Below are positions 52,106 through 63,160 of a DNA stretch of 64,000 nucleotides, one piece after another. Each line of letters starts with the position of its first letter. The stretch's first letter is position 1. Position numbers and translations under genes: made by a program. Source of the DNA: Acidobacteriota bacterium (GTDB taxonomy: Bacteria > Acidobacteriota > Vicinamibacteria > Vicinamibacterales > UBA8438). The stretch covers positions 62,001 to 126,000 of the forward strand of contig VXME01000042.1 of the NCBI GenBank assembly GCA_009861545.1. Direction: 5' to 3'. A model generated the notes under the pieces. It had not been told where the DNA came from. It saw only the letters and a program-made list of their open reading frames with translations, and did no database searches.

Positions 52106-53434
52106 ATGGCCAGAGAGGCAACTACGTCGGGTGAGTCGGTTGTACAGGGTCAGGTCACGCGGCGCGAGGCGCTGGCGGGCGTCGGCGCGGTCCTCGGAGC
52201 CGCCGCGGTGATGCGGGAGTTGCCCGGTCACGCGGCTGCCCCGCGCCCCGCACCCGCGCAGAGCGCGCCCGCACCCGCCGAGCAGGCCGAGGCGATCGGC
52301 CCCTACGATCCGAGCTGGCTCCCGGACGGCGTCCGCTCGCGCTTCGTCCACAACGTCAACGGTCTGACGATGCACGTGCTCGAAGCCGGCTTCGAGACGG
52401 CGGGGCGTCCGGCCCTGCTCCTTCTCCACGGCTTCCCGGAGCTCGCCTACAGTTGGCGGCACGTCATGGCGCCGCTGGCCGACGCCGGCTACCACGTCAT
52501 CGCCCCGGATCAGCGCGGTTACGGGCGCACGACGGGCTGGAGCGCCGACTACGACGGCAGCCTGCGGCCGTTCAGCCGGCTGAACGCGGTACGCGACGCG
52601 CTGGCGCTGATCTCGGCGTTCGGCTACCGCACGGTGGACGCGGTGATCGGCCATGACTTCGGCTCCCCCATCGCGGCGTGGTCGGCGGTGGCGCGGCCGG
52701 ACGTCTTCCGCGCCGTCGCCCTGATGAGCGCCCCGTTCGGCGGCACCCCGACGTTCCCGTTCGACACCGCGGACGACGGTCCGCTGTCGGATCCGCCGGG
52801 AGGTCCGGACATCTACGAGGAAATGGCCCGCCTGCCGCGCCCGCGGAAGCACTACCAGCGCTACTACCGCACGCGCGAGGCGAACCCGAACATGTGGCGC
52901 GCTTCCCAGGGCGTGCACGACTTCATGCGCGCCTACTACCACCACAAGAGCGCCGACTGGGCCGAGAACCGGCCCTACCGGCTGGCCGGGTGGACGGCGA
53001 CCGAGGTCGCCAAGATGCCGACCTACTACATCATGGACCTCGACATGGGCATGGCCGAGACGGTGGCGCTGCACATGCCCACGCCGGCCGAGATCGCCGC
53101 CAACCGGTGGCTGCCGGACCGCGAGCTGCACGTCTACGCCGTCGAGTACGAGCGCAACGGCTTCCAGGGCGGCCTGCAGTGGTACCGCTCCGGCGTCATC
53201 AACGACGAGCCGCTCACGTTCGCCGGCCGGACCATCGACATCCCGTCGCTGTTCATCGCCGGATCGAGCGACTGGGGCGCCTACCAGCGGCCCGGCTCGC
53301 TGGAGCGGATGCAGGAGACCGCCTGCACCGACATGCGCGGCGTGCACTTCGTCGACGGCGCCGGCCACTGGGTGCAGCAGGAGCAGCCGGAGGAGACCGT
53401 GCGCCTGCTGCTGGAGTTCCTGCGCGAGGCGTAG
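52106..53434 (+). CDS. Tat-exported alpha/beta hydrolase (epoxide hydrolase-like)
   Basis: A 442-residue protein. A twin-arginine-type signal (TRREALAGVGAVLGAAA) precedes an Ala/Pro-rich linker and a catalytic domain from about residue 80. The fold shows LLLLHGFPELAYSW with the oxyanion loop, the nucleophile Asp in IGHDFGSPIAAWS, cap residues and the catalytic His in GAGHWVQQEQPE, the arrangement of epoxide hydrolases and haloalkane dehalogenases. ATG 52106 has GGAAG 7 bases upstream; ATGs at 52061 and 52079 are alternatives. The substrate is unknown. Confidence 0.85.
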   Translation: MAREATTSGESVVQGQVTRREALAGVGAVLGAAAVMRELPGHAAAPRPAPAQSAPAPAEQAEAIGPYDPSWLPDGVRSRFVHNVNGLTMHVLEAGFETAGRPALLLLHGFPELAYSWRHVMAPLADAGYHVIAPDQRGYGRTTGWSADYDGSLRPFSRLNAVRDALALISAFGYRTVDAVIGHDFGSPIAAWSAVARPDVFRAVALMSAPFGGTPTFPFDTADDGPLSDPPGGPDIYEEMARLPRPRKHYQRYYRTREANPNMWRASQGVHDFMRAYYHHKSADWAENRPYRLAGWTATEVAKMPTYYIMDLDMGMAETVALHMPTPAEIAANRWLPDRELHVYAVEYERNGFQGGLQWYRSGVINDEPLTFAGRTIDIPSLFIAGSSDWGAYQRPGSLERMQETACTDMRGVHFVDGAGHWVQQEQPEETVRLLLEFLREA

Positions 53435-53466
53435 GCCGGTGGGCCGCATGCGCGAGCCCCGAACTC

Positions 53467-53868
53467 ATGACACCGCGAAGCGTCGAGACGACGATCGCCC
53501 GGTTCACGCTCGGCCTCCTGCTCGTCTACGTTCCGGTGGAAACGTGGGTCTCCTGGCCGTCCGGCCTCACGGACCCGTTCTATCTCGTGGACGTGGTCGC
53601 CTTCGCCCTGCTCCTGTGGGGTGCCGTGACGTCCCTGCGCGCGCGCCCCGATGTCGCACCCGGCGTGCTCTGCGCCGGATACGCCTGGAGCGCGGCGAAC
53701 GGCTGGCGGGCCCTGGCGCTGCGCATCCAGACCCTGCAGCAGGGCGGTGAGGTCGATGTCACCCTCGTCTGGCTGCTCGTCATCTCGGAAGTCGTGGCGC
53801 TGACGGGACTTGCGCTGCTGCTCCTGCTCGTCGTGGAATCGAGGACGTCTCCGCGCGGGTCCCGATGA
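53467..53868 (+). CDS. Small membrane protein, unknown
   Basis: A 133-residue protein with four hydrophobic segments (FTLGLLLVYVPVETWV; LVDVVAFALLLWGAV; a weaker one near VAPGVLCAGYAWSAA; LVISEVVALTGLALLLLLVV). I do not recognise a family. It starts 32 bases after the hydrolase stop and could share its transcript. Confidence 0.55.
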   Translation: MTPRSVETTIARFTLGLLLVYVPVETWVSWPSGLTDPFYLVDVVAFALLLWGAVTSLRARPDVAPGVLCAGYAWSAANGWRALALRIQTLQQGGEVDVTLVWLLVISEVVALTGLALLLLLVVESRTSPRGSR

Positions 53869-53896
53869 CCTCGGCACCGGCCGTGTGGTAGCTTCG

Positions 53897-54616
53897 ATGC
53901 GGGAACCGAGCAGACTCGCGAACATCGGCATGCCCCACTTCATCGTCACGACACGCCGGCGGCCAACGACGCCCGGGCGAACCGCATGGAGGCCGCTGGC
54001 GTTGCTGATCCTGGCCCTGCTCCCGGGTCCCGTCGGCTCCGCGCACGCGGAACCGGTCGAGCACCGCGTGGTCATCATCGCCTACGACACCAACGACGTC
54101 CGGCTGCCGATGGCGCTCGACGCGATCGCGTTCTGGAACGGCGTCATGGAGGAGCTCGAGCTGAACGTGCGCCTCGTCGAGGAGCTCCATATCGCCTCGC
54201 CGGTCACGCGCGCGCTGGAGAACTACGCGCGGTCGATCTCCCAACGCGCCGGTCGCCGCCGCGGCGGGCCGGGCGAGCCGGACGCGCCGGCCGAGATCAC
54301 CGACTTCGGCGTCGAGGCCGTCCTGCTCCTCTCGCGCCAGGACCTGATGTCGTTCGCCTGGCCGCTGCCGCGGTACCCCGGCCACTTCGTGGCGATCGAG
54401 GAAGATCGGACCGCGATGGCGGTCAACCCGAACATCGCCCGGAACATCATCGCGCACGAAATCGGGCACACCCTCGGGCTGCGCCACAACCGCGATCCGA
54501 CCACCCTGATGTGCGGTCCCTGCCGCACCCACGAGCTCGCCGTGGACCGGCCGGAGTACATGCGGTTGACCGAGCGCGACCGCCGGCGGCTCATCGAGCG
54601 CTACGCTTCCCGGTAG
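53897..54616 (+). CDS. Secreted metzincin-like zinc protease
   Basis: A 239-residue protein with a signal peptide (LALLILALLPGPVGSAHA) and the extended zinc motif HEIGHTLGLRH (His187, Glu188, His191, Gly194, His197) followed by a Met-turn-like TLMCGPC, the hallmarks of metzincin or matrixin-type proteases. The domain is small, with an Arg/Gly-rich stretch at about 110-130. The ATG at 53897 lies only 2 bases after a TAGCTT hexamer, so translation may instead begin at ATG 53930. No partner gene is evident. Confidence 0.75.
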   Translation: MREPSRLANIGMPHFIVTTRRRPTTPGRTAWRPLALLILALLPGPVGSAHAEPVEHRVVIIAYDTNDVRLPMALDAIAFWNGVMEELELNVRLVEELHIASPVTRALENYARSISQRAGRRRGGPGEPDAPAEITDFGVEAVLLLSRQDLMSFAWPLPRYPGHFVAIEEDRTAMAVNPNIARNIIAHEIGHTLGLRHNRDPTTLMCGPCRTHELAVDRPEYMRLTERDRRRLIERYASR

Positions 54617-54662
54617 AATTGCAACCCGTTCGTCCCACTCGATTGGATGGAGGAGTGACACC

Positions 54663-55106
54663 ATGTTGAAGCAGAAGCGGTACCTCGTCGCGATCCTCGG
54701 TCTCGCGGTCTTCGGCCTCGGCTACGCCGCCGGCCAGTTCTCCGCGTTCGAGAGCGTCGCCCAGGCGCAGGGCGAGCGCATCTTCGAGATGCGCACCTAC
54801 ACCGCGCTCCCGGGCCGCCTCGACGCCCTGAACGCCCGGTTCCGCAACCACACCACGCGCATCTTCGAGAAGCACGGCATGACCAACATCGGCTACTGGA
54901 CGCCGCAGGAAGCGCCGCTGGCCGAGAACACGCTGGTCTACATCCTGGCGCACGACAGCCGCGACGCGGGCCAGGCGAGCTGGGACGCGTTCCGGGCGGA
55001 TCCCGAATGGGCGCAGGTGTCCGAGGAATCACAGCGCGACGGCCGCATCGTGGAGGGCGTCGACGTGCTGTGGCTGGAGGCGACCGACTACTCGAAGATC
55101 AAGTAG
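54663..55106 (+). CDS. NIPSNAP family protein, exported
   Basis: A 147-residue protein with an N-terminal signal or anchor (YLVAILGLAVFGLGYAAG) and a NIPSNAP domain, a ferredoxin-like (dimeric alpha/beta-barrel) fold: IFEMRTYTALPGRLDALNARF and HGMTNIGYWTPQE, ending VDVLWLEATDYSKIK. GGAGGAGTG precedes the ATG. Family members in Acidobacteriota-type genomes are abundant; the biochemical role is unknown. Confidence 0.85.
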   Translation: MLKQKRYLVAILGLAVFGLGYAAGQFSAFESVAQAQGERIFEMRTYTALPGRLDALNARFRNHTTRIFEKHGMTNIGYWTPQEAPLAENTLVYILAHDSRDAGQASWDAFRADPEWAQVSEESQRDGRIVEGVDVLWLEATDYSKIK

Positions 55107-55127
55107 GGGCAAGAATGTTCGGCGGCT

Positions 55128-55157
55128 GGACCGGAACGCCAGCGGGTGTTCCGGTCC
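55128..55157. terminator. 10-bp stem hairpin between convergent genes
   Basis: GGACCGGAAC (55128-55137) and its exact complement GTTCCGGTCC (55148-55157) flank a 10-base loop in the gap between the NIPSNAP stop and the HicB stop. It fits a bidirectional terminator, although no T-run follows on either side. Confidence 0.5.
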
Positions 55158-55179
55158 GCTCGATCCCCGGAACCCTCCC

Positions 55180-55608
55180 CTACGCAACCCGGTCTTCAAC
55201 GGCCAGCCGCCGCCCGACCACCCGCAGCGCCTTCTCGATCTGGCTGATGTGAGACCGGTGATCGGGATTGAGGAGGCGGCGGACGACAGACTCGCTCAGC
55301 CCCAACCGGTCCGCAAGAGCGGTCTTGGTCATGCCCTGCTCGCGCATCGCGGAATAGAGCACCAGCTTCGCCGCAACCAGCGGCGGAACGGCGACCAGGA
55401 CCTGGCCGGGCGCGGCCGGACTCGGAACGGGAATATCCCACCGCTCGTGTACGTGGCCGGCGAGAGCAACCGCCAGGGCATCCTCCGCCATCGCCAGCGC
55501 CTCGGCCCGATCATCCCCGCAGGTGTTGGCCCCCGGAACGTCCGGAAACGAAACCACGAAGCCGCCGCCTTCCTCCTGCTCGAGGACGCAGGGGTACAGG
55601 TAGCGCAT
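55180..55608 (-). CDS. hicB: HicB antitoxin with HTH domain
   Basis: A 142-residue antitoxin. Residues 1-60 are the HicB partial RNase-H fold (RYLYPCVLEQEEGGGFVVSF and DVPGANTCGDD), and residues about 90-135 are an XRE-like helix-turn-helix (MTKTALADRLGLSESVVRRLL). It neutralises HicA and binds the operator upstream. Its ATG shares a base with the hicA stop (TGATG), so the two are coupled. The C-terminal HTH fits the palindrome found in front of hicA. Confidence 0.87.
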   Translation of the reverse strand: MRYLYPCVLEQEEGGGFVVSFPDVPGANTCGDDRAEALAMAEDALAVALAGHVHERWDIPVPSPAAPGQVLVAVPPLVAAKLVLYSAMREQGMTKTALADRLGLSESVVRRLLNPDHRSHISQIEKALRVVGRRLAVEDRVA

Positions 55609-55812
55609 CAGAACGCCTCCTTGTCCATGTCGAGGTCTCTCAACATGGCGGCCAACAGCCCTTTGCCAATCTCCTTGCGCGGGACGGTGGTGAAGCGACC
55701 ATCGACATGAAGGCGGCCATGGCTGCCCTTGCCCACGCTCGCGTCGAAGCGGAAGGACAGGCCGAATCTCCGGGCGTAGCGTTTGGCGCGCCGGATGAAC
55801 GACCCCGCTCAT
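55608..55812 (-). pseudogene. hicA: hicA toxin gene with +1 frameshift in a G run
   Basis: Read in the frame ending at 55608, the gene encodes FIRRAKRYARRFGL, FRFDASVGKGSHGRL and FTTVPRKEIGKGLLAAM, a clear HicA double-stranded-RNA-binding-like mRNA interferase with its catalytic His in GKGSHG. That frame meets a stop before any start codon. The ATG at 55812 lies in the next frame, and removing one G from the GGGG run at 55803-55806 would restore a 67-residue protein beginning MSGSFIRRAK. The gene is therefore either inactive, phase-variable or affected by a sequence error. Confidence 0.78.
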
Positions 55813-55816
55813 GGAC

Positions 55817-55844
55817 GACAATCGAGCATTTGTGCTCGATTGTC
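55817..55844. promoter_or_regulatory. 12-bp perfect inverted repeat, likely HicB operator
   Basis: GACAATCGAGCA (55817-55828) and its exact complement (55833-55844) flank a 4-base spacer, 4 bases upstream of the hicA ATG. It covers the spacer and -10 region of the hicAB promoter, so a bound repressor would block RNA polymerase. The HTH-bearing HicB is the obvious ligand. Confidence 0.7.
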
Positions 55845-55846
55845 AA
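55818..55846 (-). promoter_or_regulatory. hicAB promoter (TTGACA-17-GATTGT)
   Basis: On the minus strand a perfect TTGACA (55846-55841) is followed 17 bases later by GATTGT (55823-55818), a weak -10, just before the hicA start. The elements lie inside the operator palindrome. Confidence 0.5.
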
Positions 55847-55983
55847 ACTCCTGGTTCCCGAGCAGGATCGAGGCGCAACTTCCGGTCGATCCGGCCGTTG
55901 CGCTGCTCGATGCGGCCCGGGTTCCAGGACCAGTTCGCCCACGCGCGGCGTCCGTTCGGGCAGCGTCGAGGGTGAAGAAACGT

Positions 55984-57120
55984 TCACCCTGCCAGCGCCT
56001 TCTCCCGCACGAAATCCATCAGGCTGGGGATACCCGCCTCCAGTACCGTGCTGCCCGGCGGAATCCAGACGTAACCGAGCGCCCTGAGATCGGCGTCGAG
56101 TGCGTCCAGACGCTCCGGATCGGTATTCGCCGGCTGGCTGTCGCCGATCACGCGCGTGAATTCGTTCTCGGTCAACGTCGACTTCCCCGCGAACGCCTCC
56201 GCCACGGCTCGGGCCGCGGGCAGCAACGGCTTTCTATTGATCTCGCCGTAGCGATTCTGGTAGTAGGCCGTCTTTCTGCGCTCCACGGCTGGTTGGACCC
56301 GATCCATCAGCGCGCTGTCGACGACTTCGGCCCCGGTATCCCGGGCTTCGTTCCATAGCGCCGCACCCCAGAGCTGCAGAAAGTAGGGATAGTGCTGGCT
56401 GGACTCCACCACGCGTCCCAGGGCGGCCTCCGTAAAGGAGATCGGCGGATCCTGCGCCGCCATGGGTTTCGTCAGCGCCTCGGCTGCCGCGGCCGGCGCC
56501 AGCCGACCGACGCCGATGAGTTCGCCACGGTCCCAGAAAGTAGTGGACAGCGAGTTCAACTTCGCCGCCAACCCCGGCGTACCCGCCAGGGCGAGCAGGA
56601 ACGGCGCCTCGCTCCGCACCTCCTGGCTGACGTTCAACAGGGGTTGCCCCACCGCCTGATCGAGCGTGTGCGCCTCGTCGAGCAGCAGCACCAGCGGCTG
56701 CGCCCGGCAGCGGGCCGCCAGCAACCGGGCCAGGGAGCGAAGCCCGCCGCCCAGCTTCCAGCCTGCCCGGCCCAGTCCGATGGAGACGGACAACGTATCC
56801 GGCGACATGCCCTTGAACCGGCCCGGCGGCGCCAGCTCGGTGGCCAGCGCATCCAGGTCCCGGATCGAGCCGGGCGTCATCCAGACCACGTCGATCGCAG
56901 GCTTCCCGGCCTCGATCTCATGCTGAAACCAGCGCATCAGCGCCGTCTTGCCGTTGCCACGCGGCCCCGTCAGCACGGCGACGCCGGGCGCGCCGCGGCC
57001 GGCGCGCAGGTAGGCCAGGAGGCCCCTCAGCGCCTTCTGCTCGGCGTCCCGTCCGGCCAGATGCGGCGGCAGTTGGCCATCGCCGGGAACGAACGGATTG
57101 AGTTGCAGGTGCTCCGTCAT
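55984..57120 (-). CDS. AAA ATPase (AAA_16/ORC-CDC6-like)
   Basis: A 378-residue ATPase: FVPGDGQLPPHLAGRD precedes Walker A LTGPRGNGKTALM (about 49-61), Walker B LVLLLDEAHTLD follows near 145-156, then a sensor-like ALAGTPGL and a winged-helix C-terminus (about 300-375). Proteins of this kind are often encoded in genomic islands, beside toxin-antitoxin or DNA-processing genes; here hicAB lies beyond its 3' end. No partner nuclease or integrase is seen. GTG-free start at ATG 57120; no strong Shine-Dalgarno. Confidence 0.75.
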   Translation of the reverse strand: MTEHLQLNPFVPGDGQLPPHLAGRDAEQKALRGLLAYLRAGRGAPGVAVLTGPRGNGKTALMRWFQHEIEAGKPAIDVVWMTPGSIRDLDALATELAPPGRFKGMSPDTLSVSIGLGRAGWKLGGGLRSLARLLAARCRAQPLVLLLDEAHTLDQAVGQPLLNVSQEVRSEAPFLLALAGTPGLAAKLNSLSTTFWDRGELIGVGRLAPAAAAEALTKPMAAQDPPISFTEAALGRVVESSQHYPYFLQLWGAALWNEARDTGAEVVDSALMDRVQPAVERRKTAYYQNRYGEINRKPLLPAARAVAEAFAGKSTLTENEFTRVIGDSQPANTDPERLDALDADLRALGYVWIPPGSTVLEAGIPSLMDFVREKALAG

Positions 57121-57185
57121 CGCATACGATTCGCGGCAAGGCGCGACGGGGCCGGCCGCGGCCAGAGGTTGCGCCGTAGGAGCTC

Positions 57186-58808
57186 CTAGAACCGCGACGC
57201 CGCCATCCACGTGTCCGACCGCGCCCAGCTCTTCTCGAACTCGGCCTCTACGTCCGCCGACGGCTTGCCCTGCGCGTCGAGCGCCTGCTGGAGCCCGAGG
57301 AACGACCAACCGTTGTTGGGGTGGTCCTCCAGCTCGGCGCGGTAGACCTGCTCCGCATCGGCGAAGCGCTCCGCTTCCAGCAGCGCCGCGCCCAGCCAGT
57401 GCCGCGCCGCGAACGGCAGCGGCTCCGGCTCCGAGTACTCCAACTGGTCCTCCACCTCGACGGCCCGCTCGAACGACTCGATGGCGGCGTGCAGATGACC
57501 CTCGGACCGCCGGATCTCGCCCTCCAGGATGCCGCCGACCGTCTTCAGCAGCAGCTCGACCGAGTCGAAGCGGAAGCGCGCGTTGGTCTCGTCGGCCAGC
57601 TTCAGCACCCGGTCCAGGTAGACCTGCGCGAAGTCGGCGTCGCCGGCACGCAGGTGCGCGTAGCCCTGCGCGAAGTCCCACAAGCCGCCGGGGCCGTCCT
57701 GCTCGGGGCGCTCGGTGACGGCGAGCACCTCGTCGAAGCGGCCGAAGCGGATCAGCGTCAGCACGTGGAACACGCTGTCGCCGGTCAGCTTGGCGTAGTC
57801 CTTTCCCGCCTGGATGGCGATGGCGCCCTGCCCGTCCATCGACGCGGCGAAGAGCAGCATGTGGAGGTTGTGGGTCGGATAGATCGCCACGCCCTCGCCG
57901 ACCTCGGCCTTCAGATCGGAATGCCAGGCGTCCAGGTTCGACCGCACGCCGTCGGCCCAGCGGCCGATCTCGTTCCAGGTGTGCGACGGCATGTGGTTGA
58001 TGTGGCTGGCCCCGGGAATCTGGCTGCCGAGGTGCTCGGCGCACCCGGACGCGAGGCCGGGATTCGCGGTCGACTCCGTCGCGTGGATGTAGAGGTGGCA
58101 GGCGCCCGGGTGCGTGATGTCGCGGTCGAGCACGCTCTCGAGGACGCCGTGCAGCCGCTGCACGTTGGGGTCGTTGAGGTCGCGGGTGCCGCGGCGCGGC
58201 TCCAGCAGGAAGAGCGCGTCGCCGTAGAGGGTCACGGCGTCGAGGTCGTCGGGGTACGACTCGGACAGCTTCCGCATCGCCTCGGCGTAGGCCTCGTCCT
58301 GGTCGCGTCGCCGCGCCGGGTCGAAGTCCTCGACGTAGCGGGTGGTGATCGCCTCGATGTAGGCGCGCTCCTTGGGGCTCGCCCCGTCGATGCGCGCCAC
58401 CGCCTCCTGCATCGCCGCGTAGGCGTGCGGAGCCTCAAAGGGGCGCATCGGGCCGTTGAGGTACGACCCCCACGCCCACGCCTCGCCCCAGTAGCAGATG
58501 GCGCAGTCCGGATCCTGCTTCCACGCCTCGCGGAAGGAGCGCACCGCGTCCTCCTTGCCGAAGGCGTACATCAGCCGGAAGCCCTGGTCGAACCAGGCCT
58601 GCGCCATCTCGTTCTCCGACGAGATGGGGTGGTGGTGGTTGCCGAGCGCGGTCTCGAAGAGCGGCATCGGCTCGGAGAAGCTCTCCGGCAGCTCCGCCGA
58701 GCTCTCGCCGGCGCCGCCGGCATGCTGGGCCATCGCCGGCACGGCGACCAGCGCACACGCCGTCAGGATGAACGCGCGCGGGAAAAAGCTGGACTTGCGG
58801 TTGGTCAT
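57186..58808 (-). CDS. Secreted TPR-like repeat protein
   Basis: A 540-residue exported protein with a signal peptide (FILTACALVAVPAMAQ). After HHHPISSENEMAQAWFDQGFRLMYAFG comes a series of helical pairs with TPR character (AVRSFREAWKQDPDCAICYWGEA; LLEAERFADAEQVYRAEL). Cysteine and histidine residues in CAICY and HINHMPSHTW are conserved-looking. I recognise the type from Acidobacteriota and marine genomes but know no function. GGGAG lies before ATG 58808. Confidence 0.75.
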   Translation of the reverse strand: MTNRKSSFFPRAFILTACALVAVPAMAQHAGGAGESSAELPESFSEPMPLFETALGNHHHPISSENEMAQAWFDQGFRLMYAFGKEDAVRSFREAWKQDPDCAICYWGEAWAWGSYLNGPMRPFEAPHAYAAMQEAVARIDGASPKERAYIEAITTRYVEDFDPARRRDQDEAYAEAMRKLSESYPDDLDAVTLYGDALFLLEPRRGTRDLNDPNVQRLHGVLESVLDRDITHPGACHLYIHATESTANPGLASGCAEHLGSQIPGASHINHMPSHTWNEIGRWADGVRSNLDAWHSDLKAEVGEGVAIYPTHNLHMLLFAASMDGQGAIAIQAGKDYAKLTGDSVFHVLTLIRFGRFDEVLAVTERPEQDGPGGLWDFAQGYAHLRAGDADFAQVYLDRVLKLADETNARFRFDSVELLLKTVGGILEGEIRRSEGHLHAAIESFERAVEVEDQLEYSEPEPLPFAARHWLGAALLEAERFADAEQVYRAELEDHPNNGWSFLGLQQALDAQGKPSADVEAEFEKSWARSDTWMAASRF

Positions 58809-58848
58809 CGGGCTCCCGTTCCTCTCGTCGGAATTGACTGAACCTCCA

Positions 58849-58854
58849 ATCATA
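58849..58854 (-). promoter_or_regulatory. TATGAT -10 hexamer for the TPR-like gene
   Basis: TATGAT on the minus strand lies 40 bases before ATG 58808, leaving a short leader that holds the GGGAG site. Confidence 0.35.
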
Positions 58855-58874
58855 GCGTCCGCCGCGAATCGGCC

Positions 58875-58917
58875 GGACGGCGGCGGGAGCTCGGACGCCG
58901 CAGACGGCGGCGGGAGC
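58875..58917 (+). repeat. 15-bp direct repeat in a divergent promoter region
   Basis: GACGGCGGCGGGAGC occurs at 58876-58890 and again at 58903-58917, 27 bases apart in phase, in the 232-base gap between the divergent TPR-like and DUF4159 genes. It could be a binding site pair or simple GC-rich slippage. Confidence 0.3.
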
Positions 58918-59025
58918 GCCGACGTGCGCGACCGCAGCACATCCGGCGGGACGAACCGCGGGCGAAGGTTCGGGCCCGCAGGCGGCGGCGAGAAATCGGG
59001 GAGCCGCGCGCGACGGCAGGTGCGC

Positions 59026-59031
59026 TATGCT
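59026..59031 (+). promoter_or_regulatory. TATGCT -10 hexamer, leaderless start of the DUF4159 gene
   Basis: TATGCT ends 9 bases before ATG 59041. No Shine-Dalgarno is seen. Confidence 0.4.
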
Positions 59032-59040
59032 GTGGGGACC

Positions 59041-59874
59041 ATGACGCGCCGGGTCGCTGTGCTCGCCGTGGCGTCGTTCCTCCTGTCCGGCATGCTGGCC
59101 GCCGCGGCGGCGCAGTGGGGTTGGGGAGTAGGGGAAGGCAACATGCCCGCGCGCTTCCCGCCCGCCTCGATGCCGGATCGCGGCTTCACCTTCTGCAAGC
59201 TGATGTACGACCAGGTGCGCTACGAGGCGCTCGGCATGGGCTGGTCGACCGACTATCCCTACGCCGGCATCAACCTGATGCACCGGATCGAGGACCTGAC
59301 GACGACCCACGTCAGCAAGGATCGCCGCGGCGATCCGAACCACTGGGTCGTGCGGCTGACCGACGACGAGCTGTTCAACTGCCCGTTCGTCATGGCCGCC
59401 GACGTCGGCACGATCGGCATGAGCGCCGCGGAGGCGTCGCGGCTCCGGGAGTACCTGCTGAAGGGCGGCTTCCTCTGGGTGGACGATTTCTGGGGAACGC
59501 GCGCCTGGGACCACTGGGTCGGCGAGATCTCCCGGGTGCTGCCGCCGGCGCAGTATCCCATCCGGGACGTGCCGCTCGATCACCCGGTGTTCCGCGCCCT
59601 GACGCACGTCGAGAAGGTGCCCCAGATCACGTCGATCCAGTTCTGGTACCGGGCGCGGGGACGCACGACGTCCGAGCGGGGACGCGACAGCGACGTGGCC
59701 CATCTCCGCGCGATCAGCGACGAGCACGGGCGCTTCCTCGTGGTGATGACGCACAACACGGACGTCGCCGACGCGTGGGAGCGGGAGGCCGACGACCCCC
59801 GCTTCTTCGAGCAGTTCTCGCCCGACGGTTACGGGCTGGGCATCAACATGGTGCTCTACTCGATGAGCCGGTAG
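59041..59874 (+). CDS. DUF4159 domain protein, exported
   Basis: A 277-residue protein with a signal peptide (LAVASFLLSGMLAAAAAQ) and the DUF4159 domain: FTFCKLMYDQVRYE, WVVRLTDDELFNCPFV, LREYLLKGGFLWVDDFWG and DGYGLGINMVLYSMSR. The fold is thought to be a flavodoxin or glutamine-amidotransferase-like alpha/beta domain used in gliding or cell-surface proteins, but the function is unknown. It begins a plus-strand region that continues with the enolase-superfamily gene. Confidence 0.85.
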   Translation: MTRRVAVLAVASFLLSGMLAAAAAQWGWGVGEGNMPARFPPASMPDRGFTFCKLMYDQVRYEALGMGWSTDYPYAGINLMHRIEDLTTTHVSKDRRGDPNHWVVRLTDDELFNCPFVMAADVGTIGMSAAEASRLREYLLKGGFLWVDDFWGTRAWDHWVGEISRVLPPAQYPIRDVPLDHPVFRALTHVEKVPQITSIQFWYRARGRTTSERGRDSDVAHLRAISDEHGRFLVVMTHNTDVADAWEREADDPRFFEQFSPDGYGLGINMVLYSMSR

Positions 59875-60160
59875 CGCCAGGGGTTCGCCGGTGGACCCGT
59901 CGCGCTGACGGTGCCGGTTCCGTTCGACGCCCGGCCGGTCGCGCCTTTCCCCCGGGCAACCCTGTGCCGCCGCGCCGGCGGCCATGCAATCCAATAAGCC
60001 GTCGTACAATAGCGGCGCCTGGGAGTGCGCGCCGCAAGAGCGGTGCAGACTCCAGTCGGGCCCGGTTGGCCGGCGATCGGAGCCGTAGGCGACGATTGTC
60101 GGGCTGGAGCGGCCCCCACGGAGCCCGGTCCGCCAGCAGAAACACCCGCAGGAGAACGCC

Positions 60161-62732
<2,572 letters not shown>

Positions 62733-62733
62733 C

Positions 62734-63153
62734 GTGATCGCCACGGTCGAGACGCTCGTCCGGCGCTTCTACGACGACCTCTGGAACCGGTTCGACACGG
62801 CGCTCATACCGGAGCTCCTGACCGAGGACGTAACGGTCCGCGGCGCGCTCGGGCGCCACGCGGCCGGGCACGCCGGGTTCGCCGACTACCTGGAGCTGGT
62901 GCACGGCGCGTTCCCCGACTTCGAGCAGATCATCGAAGAGGTGATCGTCGACGCGGTCGGCGGTTCGGCGTTCGTGCGCCTGCACTGCCGGGGTACCCAT
63001 CGGGGCGCGCTGTTCGGCCTGCCGGCCACCGGACGCCTGATCACCTACGAAGGAGCCGCCCGTTTCGAGACCCGCGCCGGCCGGATCGCCGACATCTGGA
63101 TTCTGGGCGACCTGCACAGCCTGGTGCGGCAGCTCGAGACCCAGCGTCTGTGA
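62734..63153 (+). CDS. SnoaL-like ester cyclase/NTF2-fold protein
   Basis: A 139-residue single-domain protein of the SnoaL-like (NTF2 fold) family: VRRFYDDLWNRFDTALIPELL, followed by GFADYLELVHGAFPDF and TGRLITYEGAARFETRAGRI. Members bind small hydrophobic molecules or catalyse cyclisation and hydrolysis. The GTG start lies immediately after the enolase stop (one base between), so it is co-expressed; no Shine-Dalgarno is evident. Confidence 0.8.
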   Translation: MIATVETLVRRFYDDLWNRFDTALIPELLTEDVTVRGALGRHAAGHAGFADYLELVHGAFPDFEQIIEEVIVDAVGGSAFVRLHCRGTHRGALFGLPATGRLITYEGAARFETRAGRIADIWILGDLHSLVRQLETQRL

Positions 63154-63160
63154 ACCCCGG

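Noticed and set aside
58876-58917. 15-bp direct repeat as part of a repeat array
   Set aside because: Only two copies exist and the sequence is simple GC-rich, so I list it as a minor repeat without a functional claim.
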